Positions 17,946 to 25,584 of a DNA stretch of 46,833 nt are shown here, piece by piece; the first letter of the stretch is position 1; every line of letters starts with the position of its first letter. Both the position numbers and the translations under genes were made by a program. Below the pieces are notes generated by a model that was not told the origin of the DNA, made no database searches, and saw only the letters and a program-made list of their open reading frames with translations. The stretch is from NCBI GenBank assembly GCA_026014705.1, contig JAOZHU010000010.1, positions 1 to 46,833 of the forward strand, written 5' to 3'. The stretch comes from Candidatus Bathyarchaeota archaeon (lineage in GTDB: Archaea > Thermoproteota > Bathyarchaeia > Bathyarchaeales > Bathycorpusculaceae).

Positions 17946-18788
17946 TTAAGTTATTCTTCCATCTTTAACCTCGTAGGTAATTTCGATAGCGCTTTTCATG
18001 TTTGTTGCATCTATCTCTTCGATGACGCGGTTAACCATTCTTCCAACAACGAGCACAAGAACGTTTAGCCCTCTCGAAGCGGCGATGGCGGCGGCGCGGC
18101 TGATTCCGAATTCAATGTCAGCTTTGAGGCGGAGCTTATTCAAGACGGCTCTTCCAACAGCGCCCATAACGCCTATCCTGTCGGGTTTGAACTCGTCATA
18201 AAAAGCGCGAACCTTGCCCAAATCAACGGCTCTGGAGCCACCTTTCCGTATGCTCGGCAACTTGACGATTAAGATTTTTCCTTGCCGTAACTTCAGTTTA
18301 CCCTGCAGGTCTTTCAATCCTACATCTTCTCCCCGGCTGGCGTCCGTTGTGGCGATGCCGAATGCCTCAGCATCAGGGCTGCTTTCAGCTACTGCATACA
18401 AAACGCCTTTCTTCACGGTCAGCCCTACTCTTTCTCCTGTCTTAATTGGCTTTGTTGCCATAGCTGGAAAATTGGGCTCAGTTTTTATTTCGTGTTTGAT
18501 TCGGGTGACGTAGCGCTCCAAGTATTTTATGTCTTCGCCTAGTTTTTCAACCGCTTTTTGGGTAAGCCTGTAGTCTGCTCTTTCCGAGCCAGCTTCCAAC
18601 AAGCCTTCATGCGTTAGTTTCTTGAAGTATTTTGAGACTGCTTGTATCGTAATGCCTAGCGCATCGCTTATGTCCTTCTGCTTAACGTGTGGCTGGTTGC
18701 GCATTACTTCAAACAGGATTTGGAACTTGGTAAACTCGCCCTTGTCCCGTAAAAGGTTGTTGGATAATGTTCTATGCAAACAATTCAA
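17946..18788 (-). CDS. Winged-helix regulator with a C-terminal sensor-like domain; candidate cobalt/B12 regulator
   Basis: This 280-residue protein has an N-terminal winged helix (about residues 20-90: FTKFQILFEVMRNQPHVKQKDISDALGITIQAVSKYFKKLTHEGLL). A short linker is followed by a domain (about 108-275) with GERVGLTVKKGVLYAVAES and a Rossmann-like part DRIGVMGAVGRAVLNKL...IEFGISRAAAIAASRGLNVLVLVVGRMVNRVIEEI. I do not recognise a characterised homologue; similar two-part predicted regulators exist in other archaea. It is divergent from cbiMNQO across a 70-base gap holding both palindromes found before chlID. That makes it the best candidate for their binding protein. No ATG is available near the N-terminus; TTG18788 is used, about 7 bases after the predicted start of transcription. 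Confidence 0.75.
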   Translation of the reverse strand: MNCLHRTLSNNLLRDKGEFTKFQILFEVMRNQPHVKQKDISDALGITIQAVSKYFKKLTHEGLLEAGSERADYRLTQKAVEKLGEDIKYLERYVTRIKHEIKTEPNFPAMATKPIKTGERVGLTVKKGVLYAVAESSPDAEAFGIATTDASRGEDVGLKDLQGKLKLRQGKILIVKLPSIRKGGSRAVDLGKVRAFYDEFKPDRIGVMGAVGRAVLNKLRLKADIEFGISRAAAIAASRGLNVLVLVVGRMVNRVIEEIDATNMKSAIEITYEVKDGRIT

Positions 18789-18795
18789 CCTTGAC

Positions 18796-18845
18796 TTAAC
18801 TAAGGTTAAATAAATGTTTATAAACCTTCGGCTGGATTATCCAAC
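18796..18845. promoter_or_regulatory. Divergent regulator/cbiM promoter with two palindromes
   Basis: TTAAC-TAAG-GTTAA lies at 18796-18809, a symmetric TATA box TTTATAAA at 18817-18824 and GCTGGATTATCCAAC at 18831-18845. Reading towards cbiM, the order and spacing nearly copy the chlID promoter (palindrome centres 36 versus 34 bases apart). Transcription of cbiM should start near 18846 and that of the regulator near 18795, both from the one TATA element. An 11-base half-site, TGTTGGATAAT, recurs inside the regulator gene at 18758-18768. Confidence 0.75.
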
Positions 18846-18858
18846 AGAGAGGGATTGA

Positions 18859-19548
18859 ATGCACATAATGGAAGGCTTCCTACCACACCCTTGGTGGGAA
18901 ATTTGGTTCGCAATCTCAGCCGTAATCGTAATCTTCGGCATCTACAAACTTTCAAAACTCACCAAAAAATTCCCCGAAGCCAAACCACTTCTCGCAGTAA
19001 TGGGCGCATTCATCTTTGTACTTTCAGCCCTCAAACTTCCCTCGGTAACAGGCAGCTGTTCACACCCAACTGGCTCAGGCTTAGCGGCTGTAGTGCTCGG
19101 ACCCGCGATAGCCTCAGTCCTTTCGACAATCGTCTTGCTTTTCCAAGCGTTGCTGCTAGCGCATGGAGGCTTAACCACACTCGGCGCAAACATATTCTCA
19201 ATGGGCATAGTAGGACCCTTCGTAGGCTATGCCCTATGGATCGCCAGCAAAAAGGCGCGGGTACCAACTTCTGCAGGAGTTTTCCTCGCTGTCGCCCTCG
19301 CAGATTTAAGCACCTACGTAACCACATCGGTGCAACTTGCACTTGCTTTCCCCGGAACAAGCTTCGCGGATTCTTTCATAACGTTTGGATCAATTTTCGC
19401 CGTAACCCAAATCCCATTAGCCATTGGTGAAGGCATTTTAGCCATATTTCTGTTTGATTTTCTAGCCAAGTACAAGGGAAAGCTGCTTAGCTCAATGAAC
19501 GTAATTGGCTTGCGCGTTGGCTCGCAGTCTTCGGAGGATGCAGAATAA
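18859..19548 (+). CDS. cbiM: Cobalt ECF transporter substrate-specific component CbiM
   Basis: This 229-residue membrane protein begins MHIMEGFLPHPWW. The conserved N-terminal Met-His and the following His are the metal-binding signature of CbiM, which is why this start is certain. GAGAGGG precedes it. Other family blocks are ALKLPSVTGSCSHPTGSGLAAVVLGP, FQALLLAHGGLTTLGANIFSMGIVGPFVGY and the C-terminal FGSIFAVTQIPLAIGEGI. CbiM binds Co2+ and works with CbiN, CbiQ and CbiO, which follow in order. It is the first gene after the divergent regulated promoter. Confidence 0.95.
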   Translation: MHIMEGFLPHPWWEIWFAISAVIVIFGIYKLSKLTKKFPEAKPLLAVMGAFIFVLSALKLPSVTGSCSHPTGSGLAAVVLGPAIASVLSTIVLLFQALLLAHGGLTTLGANIFSMGIVGPFVGYALWIASKKARVPTSAGVFLAVALADLSTYVTTSVQLALAFPGTSFADSFITFGSIFAVTQIPLAIGEGILAIFLFDFLAKYKGKLLSSMNVIGLRVGSQSSEDAE

Positions 19549-19824
19549 ATGCAGACAAAAATCAAATACACAATTTTGATTGCAGTGATGCTGGCGCTTT
19601 TCGTCACGCCCTTTATCATTGCACCATCAGCAGAATATGGCGGTGCAGACGGCGCCGCTGAAGAAGCAATCAGCGGGCAGGGCTATGAACCGTGGTTTAC
19701 TCCGATTTGGGAGCCTCCCAGCGGCGAAATAGAAAGCTTGTTATTCGCGCTTCAGGCAGCAATCGGTGCCCTAATAATCGGCTATTTCGTTGGGTATGAG
19801 AGAGGGAAAAGAGTAAAGAAATAG
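19549..19824 (+). CDS. cbiN: Cobalt transporter auxiliary component CbiN
   Basis: This 91-residue protein has two membrane segments (about residues 8-26 and 64-84) joined by an extracellular loop with GADGAAEEAISGQGYEPWFTPIWEPPSGEIESLLFALQAAIGA, the CbiN hallmark. CbiN loads metal into CbiM. It starts at the first base after the cbiM stop, as expected for a tightly coupled pair. Confidence 0.92.
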   Translation: MQTKIKYTILIAVMLALFVTPFIIAPSAEYGGADGAAEEAISGQGYEPWFTPIWEPPSGEIESLLFALQAAIGALIIGYFVGYERGKRVKK

Positions 19825-19861
19825 GCTGCACATACCCTGCATATGGTAGGATACTGTAGAG

Positions 19862-20659
19862 ATGAGCCACGTCAAATTATCCGCGGAAATCGATAGGTAC
19901 GCCTACACAAACGCGTTATCAAAAAGTAGCCCAACAACAAAACTTTTCCTCGCACTCTCACTGCTGCTATTAAGCGTCATGTCCCCATCACCAATAGTGC
20001 CCATAAGCATATTTCTAACAAGCACTGTTTTGTTATTGTCCTTCGCTAAAATCCCTTGCCGCTTCTACTTAAGGCTACTATGGTATCCGATTATAATTGT
20101 TGCTGTAACCTGCGTCATCATTGCATTTTTCTTTGGCTACCAAGAACCTTTCACAGAGGTAAATCTGCTGGGATTAAAATGGACAGTTTTCAAGGATGGC
20201 ATAACACTGGGTTTCACTACGTTCTTTAGAGTATTAGGGGCACTTTCAAGCCAGTTTTTCCTTGTGCTAACAACACCCATGACGAGCATAATTCTAATCC
20301 TCCGAAAAGCCCGCGTCCCCAAAGTGCTAATCGAAACATCCTTACTGATCTACAGGTACATATTCGTCTTCAGCGAAGTCATGGAAACAATGCATATTGC
20401 TCAGGATCTCCGCCTTGGATATTCAGGTTGGCTGAAAAAGCTTCGATCAATGTCTATGCTCATTGGGAACCTTTTCATACGAACCTTAGAGCAGGGAGAA
20501 CGCACCTTCACCGCCATGAATGCCAGAGGATACGACGGCAACATCCGCGTTCTTGAAGACCAACCTAAGCCCAGCAAAACTGCACTAGCAGCAATCACAC
20601 TTTTCACAGTTGCACTTGCAATCGCTGCCTACTTGACAATGAACATAAGGATTGTGTAA
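19862..20659 (+). CDS. cbiQ: ECF transporter transmembrane component CbiQ
   Basis: This 265-residue T-component has four to five membrane segments. Its cytoplasmic coupling region near the C-terminal half includes MHIAQDLRLGYSGWLKK and NLFIRTLEQGERTFTAMNARGYDG. The last, an A-R-G motif, inserts into the ATPase. It couples CbiO hydrolysis to CbiM movement. It starts 37 bases after cbiN. Confidence 0.9.
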   Translation: MSHVKLSAEIDRYAYTNALSKSSPTTKLFLALSLLLLSVMSPSPIVPISIFLTSTVLLLSFAKIPCRFYLRLLWYPIIIVAVTCVIIAFFFGYQEPFTEVNLLGLKWTVFKDGITLGFTTFFRVLGALSSQFFLVLTTPMTSIILILRKARVPKVLIETSLLIYRYIFVFSEVMETMHIAQDLRLGYSGWLKKLRSMSMLIGNLFIRTLEQGERTFTAMNARGYDGNIRVLEDQPKPSKTALAAITLFTVALAIAAYLTMNIRIV

Positions 20660-20665
20660 CTCAAA

Positions 20666-21541
20666 ATGCTGTTTAGACTGGAACACCTGTCACACTGCTA
20701 CTCGGATGGCACCCTCGCCTTAAATGACGTAACCTTAGATTTCGCGAAGGGAGAAAGAATAGCCCTTCTAGGCACTAACGGTTCAGGAAAAACCACGCTG
20801 TTGCATCATTTGAACGGCATATTGAAACCCACTTCTGGAAGGGTCTACTTCGAAGACGAGCCGTTAAAGTACGATTCCAAATCGTTGCTTGATCTTAGAA
20901 GGAAAGTGGGCTTCGTTTTCCAAGATCCCAACGATCAACTCTTTGCGCCCACTGTGAAGCAGGACGTTGCGTTTGGACCATTGAACCTCGGGCAACCCGT
21001 AGAGCAAGTTAAAAGAGTCGCAGATGAAGCGCTTAGAACAGTGGGCATGGCTGAATACGCTGAGAAACCTCCACATTTCTTGAGCCTAGGGCAAAAGAAA
21101 CGTGTGGCGCTGGCAGGAGTCCTCGCGATGCAGCCTCAAGTGCTCATCATGGATGAGCCGACCTCAAATTTAGACCCAAGAGCCACAAGTGAAATACTAC
21201 ATCTGCTTCTCCGCCTAAACAAGGAGTACAAAATCACCCTTATACTGGCTACACACGACGTAGACATGGTACCCCTATTTGCAAAAAAGCTATACATTTT
21301 AAGCAAAGGCAAACTTGTATCAGAAGGCTCACCTGAGGAATTATTCGCGAACGCGGAGCTTATTCGAAGCGTCAGCTTGCGCTCGCCCAGAATAGCGCAC
21401 CTTTTTGAAGTGCTTAAGAAAGAAGATAACCTTCCCATAAACCCACGGTTCCCGCTCACAATAAGCGAAGCAAGAAAAGAAATACTCAGGCTTCTAGGCT
21501 ACAGAAATGAAAATGAAGAGAAAGAGACGAGCAATAGATGA
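20666..21541 (+). CDS. cbiO: Cobalt ECF transporter ATP-binding protein CbiO
   Basis: This 291-residue ATPase has Walker A GTNGSGKTTLLHHLNG, Q-loop GFVFQDPNDQLFAPTVKQDVAFGP (typical of ECF ATPases), signature LSLGQKKRVALAGVLA, Walker B VLIMDEPTSNLD and the H-loop ATHDVD. Its stop overlaps the ATG of the NicO-like gene by 4 bases. Confidence 0.93.
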   Translation: MLFRLEHLSHCYSDGTLALNDVTLDFAKGERIALLGTNGSGKTTLLHHLNGILKPTSGRVYFEDEPLKYDSKSLLDLRRKVGFVFQDPNDQLFAPTVKQDVAFGPLNLGQPVEQVKRVADEALRTVGMAEYAEKPPHFLSLGQKKRVALAGVLAMQPQVLIMDEPTSNLDPRATSEILHLLLRLNKEYKITLILATHDVDMVPLFAKKLYILSKGKLVSEGSPEELFANAELIRSVSLRSPRIAHLFEVLKKEDNLPINPRFPLTISEARKEILRLLGYRNENEEKETSNR

Positions 21542-22239
21542 GCACCTTTGAACCCGCACTAATTGGTGTTATCGCCATAGGTTTACTGCACGGGCTAGAG
21601 CCAGGTCACGGTTGGCCAATCGCCCTCCTATACGCCGCAAGAACAACAAAGCCTACAATCTACGCGTTCATAAGTTCAGGCGTCATCTCGCTTTTCCACT
21701 TCATCTCCTCGATAACCGTAGTAGTAATCTACGTTGTAGCAAGCTCTTTGATAGACTTCACAAGCCCAATTCTCAAGTACATTTCCTTCGCAGCCTTGGT
21801 GCTACTCGCCATCAAGCTTTTCACCGAAAAAGTTGAATCCGAACTGGAAAGCCAGCATGGGCACTTCCACGACAACGCTGAAGAACTGCAGCATGAACAC
21901 GAACATGAGCATCCAGAAACTGGTTTCCATGCGCACATGCATTTTCACCCGAAACGAACTAACCTCAACCTATGGAAGATAGCGAGCTGCGCCTTCCTCC
22001 TAGGCTTTGCTCATGAGGAAGAATTCGCTCTTCTCGCGCTCGTAGTAGGCGGAGTTAACCCACTCTTGCTGATGGTAGCCTACGGATTAGCAGTAACCGC
22101 AGGCTTAGTAGGCATAACTGTTCTCGGAGTAAAAATGTACGAGAAGCTTAAGGCAAAAATCAGCCGCTACGAGAAATACATACCCAAAATCAGCGGCATA
22201 GTCCTACTCACACTGGCATTCGGGCTACTAGTAAGCTAA
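21538..22239 (+). CDS. NicO/RcnA-like nickel/cobalt permease with His-rich loop
   Basis: This 233-residue protein has about six membrane segments. The first carries GLLHGLEPGHGWPIALLYAAR, the family metal motif, matched by LGFAHEEEFALLALVVGG in the second half. Between them (about residues 105-142) lies a cytoplasmic or periplasmic loop with about a dozen histidines, a likely Co/Ni-binding region. Family members import or export Ni2+/Co2+. Translational coupling to cbiO puts it in the cobalt uptake operon, so it may supplement uptake or relieve excess. Direction cannot be told from sequence. Its stop is two bases from the convergent cbiH stop. Confidence 0.82.
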   Translation: MSTFEPALIGVIAIGLLHGLEPGHGWPIALLYAARTTKPTIYAFISSGVISLFHFISSITVVVIYVVASSLIDFTSPILKYISFAALVLLAIKLFTEKVESELESQHGHFHDNAEELQHEHEHEHPETGFHAHMHFHPKRTNLNLWKIASCAFLLGFAHEEEFALLALVVGGVNPLLLMVAYGLAVTAGLVGITVLGVKMYEKLKAKISRYEKYIPKISGIVLLTLAFGLLVS

Positions 22240-22241
22240 GC

Positions 22242-23069
22242 TCAAGACAAGTCATAGCCCCGCGAAGTTACCAGTCTATTACCAACAACACGAGTTGCCG
22301 AGTTCCCCACGATAACAGTGGTAACCATGTCTACCTCAGCAGCCACCACCTCCTTAAGCGTAGTAATTGCCGCGTGCTCACCTTCTCGCCCCGCTAGCCT
22401 AACAATACCCACTGGCGTCGCAGGACTCCTGTACCTAAGCAGAATCTCATGAGCTTTCGCCAACGGCTCCCTTCGCCCCACGCTTTGAGGATTATACAAA
22501 ACCACTACAAAGTCAGCCTCAGCCGCAGCCACCAGCCTTTTCTCTATCACGCTCCAAGGCGTCAAAAGGTCACTAAGGCTAATCACTGCGAAATCACCCA
22601 TCAAAGGCGCACCAAGCTTCGCCGCTGCAGCCGTGGCAGCTGTTACGCCGGGAACAATCTCGATTGAAACATCAGCGTTTTCATGTGCAGCAACTTCTAG
22701 AACCACCCCAGCCATGCCGTAGACGCCTGAGTCGCCGCTGCTGATAACCACTACATGCTTGTTCTTCAAAGCTTGCGCCACCGCAGTTCGGGCACGTTCA
22801 ACCTCGCACCCCATCCGACCGCTTATCACTTCAGCATCAGACCTGACAATGGACCTAACCAGCTTCACGTACGACACGTACCCCACTACCACATCAGCAC
22901 ATTCTATTTCTCGCATGGCTTTGGGCGTCATGTGCTCAAGGGCGCCAGGTCCGATGCCGACTACGCTTATTCGCCCTCGGCTACTGCCACCGTCACGCCG
23001 TTCTGTTTCATCTTTTTCAACATCAAAACTGCATTTCTTCCCGCAATTATTAACGCCGCGCGTTCGCAT
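22242..23069 (-). CDS. cbiH: Cobalt-factor III / precorrin-3B C17-methyltransferase CbiH
   Basis: This SAM-dependent tetrapyrrole methylase performs C17 methylation with ring contraction. Motifs are ISVVGIGPGALEHMTPKA, VVISSGDSGVYGMAG, EIVPGVTAATAAAAKLGAPLMGDFAVISLSD and FVVVLYNPQSVGRR. The homologous region begins about 34 residues after ATG23069. That ATG, preceded by AGGGGG, is the only usual start codon in frame, giving a 103-base overlap with cbiG. There is no ATG, GTG or TTG where CbiH normally starts. See the finding on a possible frameshift fusion with CbiG. Confidence 0.9.
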   Translation of the reverse strand: MRTRGVNNCGKKCSFDVEKDETERRDGGSSRGRISVVGIGPGALEHMTPKAMREIECADVVVGYVSYVKLVRSIVRSDAEVISGRMGCEVERARTAVAQALKNKHVVVISSGDSGVYGMAGVVLEVAAHENADVSIEIVPGVTAATAAAAKLGAPLMGDFAVISLSDLLTPWSVIEKRLVAAAEADFVVVLYNPQSVGRREPLAKAHEILLRYRSPATPVGIVRLAGREGEHAAITTLKEVVAAEVDMVTTVIVGNSATRVVGNRLVTSRGYDLS

Positions 23070-24049
23070 ACGCCCCCTACCCCAATTTTTTCCTCAACTA
23101 ATCTCGAATCAGGAGAAAGACCCCCATGCTCAACCGACCGCAAAGCCTCAACATTAACAAAGTCAATGGGCAAACCCAGTTTCTCAGCGGCACTAAGCAC
23201 ACTTTGTGAGGCTTTCTTGATATCCACCGTTGCTAAGCGGTCTATACGCTCCAAAGGCAAGTCTACCCGCGCCAGCGCCGAATTCACCGCCGCCACTATT
23301 TCACTTGCACTTGAATTTTTCCTTGCACCGATGCCTACGATTACCTTTTTAGGCACCAGAATCGCAATTGTTCTGAGCAACTTCGTTGACGCCGGTTTTT
23401 CAGTGATTATGGCGCCTGCATCAAAATTCTTCAGCGCGTCCACTGCCTCTTTCACAGTATTTGCATGTTTAACATCGTAGCCAAAAATCATGTTTACAGG
23501 GATTCTCACGCCGCCCACTAAGAACAAACCCACGTGTTTTTCGTTCACTAAAGCTGAGTTAACCGCAACGAGGCTGCTTGGGTTTTGGATTTTGCAGTGC
23601 AGAAGCCTAGCAACTTCATCGATGCTCATCTTTCCCATAACCTCAGACGCCGTGGTAATAACGGGTATGGCGCCTATTTCCCTTGCAATAATCCGCGTTA
23701 ACTCGTTTGCGCCGCCATGATGCCCAGACAGCAAGCTAATAGCGAAGCGCCCAGAAACGTCAACACATACCACGGCAGGGTCTGAGAGTTTGCTTCTTAG
23801 GCAAGGGGCGATGGTTCTCACAACAATGCCCGTCGCCATTACGCTTATTATAGCGTCAACTTTTCCGAAGATTTCTTTGATGAATTCGCCCAGTCTCATG
23901 TCCAAGGGCATTGTTCCAGATGGGACGCACTGTTCCGGTGAGAAAACATTGTTCTTAATTTCTTGTCTTTCCAGTGCAGCGCTGATTTTGGTGGCGGTTT
24001 CAACCCCTTTTTTTGTTAGGGCGATTACGGCGATGCCTTTAGAGAACAT
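22967..24049 (-). CDS. cbiG: Cobalt-precorrin-5A hydrolase CbiG
   Basis: CbiG opens the delta-lactone of cobalt-precorrin-5A and releases acetaldehyde. The 360-residue protein has the N-terminal IAVIALTKKGVETATKISAAL, the central DAIISVMATGIVVRTIAPCLRSKLSDPAVVCVDVSGRFAISLLSGHHGGANELTRIIA signature and the C-terminal VIVGIGARKNSSASEIVAAVNSAL with STVDIKKA-type residues. ATG24049 is preferred over upstream ATGs because GAGGCGAT lies just before it. It overlaps cbiF by 11 bases. Its 3' end overlaps the open frame of cbiH. Confidence 0.92.
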   Translation of the reverse strand: MFSKGIAVIALTKKGVETATKISAALERQEIKNNVFSPEQCVPSGTMPLDMRLGEFIKEIFGKVDAIISVMATGIVVRTIAPCLRSKLSDPAVVCVDVSGRFAISLLSGHHGGANELTRIIAREIGAIPVITTASEVMGKMSIDEVARLLHCKIQNPSSLVAVNSALVNEKHVGLFLVGGVRIPVNMIFGYDVKHANTVKEAVDALKNFDAGAIITEKPASTKLLRTIAILVPKKVIVGIGARKNSSASEIVAAVNSALARVDLPLERIDRLATVDIKKASQSVLSAAEKLGLPIDFVNVEALRSVEHGGLSPDSRLVEEKIGVGGVCERAALIIAGRNAVLMLKKMKQNGVTVAVAEGE

Positions 24050-24812
24050 TTTTATCGCCTCTGCGGAAGCCATGCGTGAAAGATGGGTCGTAGAGCTTAG
24101 AGTAATCATAAGCCGCTGGGTCCAAGACGTTTCCTACGAAAATCAACGCGGTCTTTGTTATTTCCGCGGCTTGAGCTTTCTCGACTATATTGTCTAATGT
24201 GCCTTGGACTATTTTCTGTTCTGGCCATGTGGCTTTGTAAACCACTGCGGCGGGTGTGTCTTTCGGGTAGCCTCCTTCTTTGAGTTCTTTGATAACTTCG
24301 CCGATGTGCTGGGCGCCTAGAAAAATCACCATAGTTGCTTGATGCCTTGCCAGTTCTCTGATGCGCTCGGCTTCTGGCACTGGCGTCCTGCCTTCAGGGC
24401 GTGTTATTATGACTGTCTGGGAAATGTTCGGTAACGTTAGTTCGCGGTTTAGGGTTGCTGCGCCGCCCTGCAAGCAGCTTACTCCCGGGATTCGCATGTA
24501 CGGTATCTTTTCTCTGTCGAGAAAATCCATTTGCTCCTGAATGGCTCCAAAGAAGCTCGGGTCTCCATCGTGCACTCTTGCCACGAGTTTGCCTGCTTTC
24601 ACGCTTTCAGCCATTACTTTGAAGACTTCTTCCCTGTTCATGGTGGCGCTGTCGTAAAGTTCAGCGTTTGGTTTAGCGTATTTGAGAATTTCAGGGTTCA
24701 ACAACGAACCAGTATAGATGACCACGTCGGCTTTTTCAAGCCATTTTTTCCCTTTAAGCGTTATCAGCTCGGGGTCGCCTGGTCCTGCGCCGATAATGAC
24801 AACTTTGCTCAT
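24039..24812 (-). CDS. cbiF: Cobalt-precorrin-4 C11-methyltransferase CbiF
   Basis: This 257-residue SAM-dependent methylase has VVIIGAGPGDPELITLKGKKWLEKADVVIYTGSLLN, VARVHDGDPSFFGAIQEQMDFLD, IPGVSCLQGGAATLNRELTLPNISQTVIITRPEGRTP and a C-terminal TWPEQKIVQGTLDNI. The TGS-LN and R-EGRTP stretches separate CbiF/CobM from the other methylases of this operon. Its ATG overlaps the cbiL stop. Confidence 0.93.
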   Translation of the reverse strand: MSKVVIIGAGPGDPELITLKGKKWLEKADVVIYTGSLLNPEILKYAKPNAELYDSATMNREEVFKVMAESVKAGKLVARVHDGDPSFFGAIQEQMDFLDREKIPYMRIPGVSCLQGGAATLNRELTLPNISQTVIITRPEGRTPVPEAERIRELARHQATMVIFLGAQHIGEVIKELKEGGYPKDTPAAVVYKATWPEQKIVQGTLDNIVEKAQAAEITKTALIFVGNVLDPAAYDYSKLYDPSFTHGFRRGDKNVL

Positions 24813-25573
24813 GGTACATCACCCTGTTTTCTGCTAATTGGAAGTTCACTCCTTCTTACTATTGCCATAGAAAAATAATCTTCAGGTATCGCCCAGTTCT
24901 TTACGTCACAGATTCGCCCCACAATCACTTTCTCCTCAGGCATAGTGCACCGCCTCACTAACGCGACGGTGGAGTTTTCTGTGAAGCTGGACTTCTCCAA
25001 GATTGGAACAAGGTCTTTAAAGCGATGAGCACACTTCATGAAAACCAAGTTATCCGCATGCTTAGCGGTTTCTTCAATGAGCGCGGAATCAAGGTCTGAA
25101 GGGATAATCGCCACCACCTCTTCCTTTTCAGCCAGAGGAACCTGAGCGCTCGCTGCACAAGCAGTTAACGCGGTCACGCCAGGAATTATCTCCACTTTCA
25201 CTTCAGGATAATCCTGTCTTAAGCTTCGGAAAAGGTAAATGAATGTGCTGTAAAACATGGGGTCGCCCAATGTAATGAAAGCAGCAGCCTTGCCATTTTT
25301 AGCTTTCTCGGCGACGAGACTCGCATTTTTAGCCCATAACCTTTGAACTTCGCTCTCATTTTTTGTCATTGGAAAAACCAATTCAAGCACTTCAGGCGGT
25401 TCTGTCCGTTCCGCTAGAATGTGCTTGATCATTCCAAGCGCAATACTCGGCGTGTTAGCATGCGCCTTTGGCACAAAAATGACATCCACAGTCTTCAAAG
25501 CGTTAACTGCCTTAACGGTGATAAGTTCAGGGTCACCAGGACCCACACCGATGCCGATGAATTTGCCAGCCAA
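24809..25573 (-). CDS. cbiL: Cobalt-factor II / precorrin-2 C20-methyltransferase CbiL
   Basis: This 254-residue SAM methylase has FIGIGVGPGDPELITVKAVNALKTVDVIFVP, FITLGDPMFYSTFIYLFRSL and IIPGVTALTACAASAQVPLAEKEEVVAIIPS. The FVPKA and P-Y-ST-Y patterns fit CbiL/CobI, which acts at C20 before cbiH. TTG25573 is the start, with AGGTGAG about seven bases upstream. It lies 11 bases after cbiT. Confidence 0.9.
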   Translation of the reverse strand: MAGKFIGIGVGPGDPELITVKAVNALKTVDVIFVPKAHANTPSIALGMIKHILAERTEPPEVLELVFPMTKNESEVQRLWAKNASLVAEKAKNGKAAAFITLGDPMFYSTFIYLFRSLRQDYPEVKVEIIPGVTALTACAASAQVPLAEKEEVVAIIPSDLDSALIEETAKHADNLVFMKCAHRFKDLVPILEKSSFTENSTVALVRRCTMPEEKVIVGRICDVKNWAIPEDYFSMAIVRRSELPISRKQGDVP

Positions 25574-25584
25574 AACGTTCTCAC

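Noticed and set aside
18855-19430. 191-codon frame overlapping cbiM in another frame
   Set aside because: CbiM is unmistakable in this region; the other frame is Arg/Thr-rich noise.
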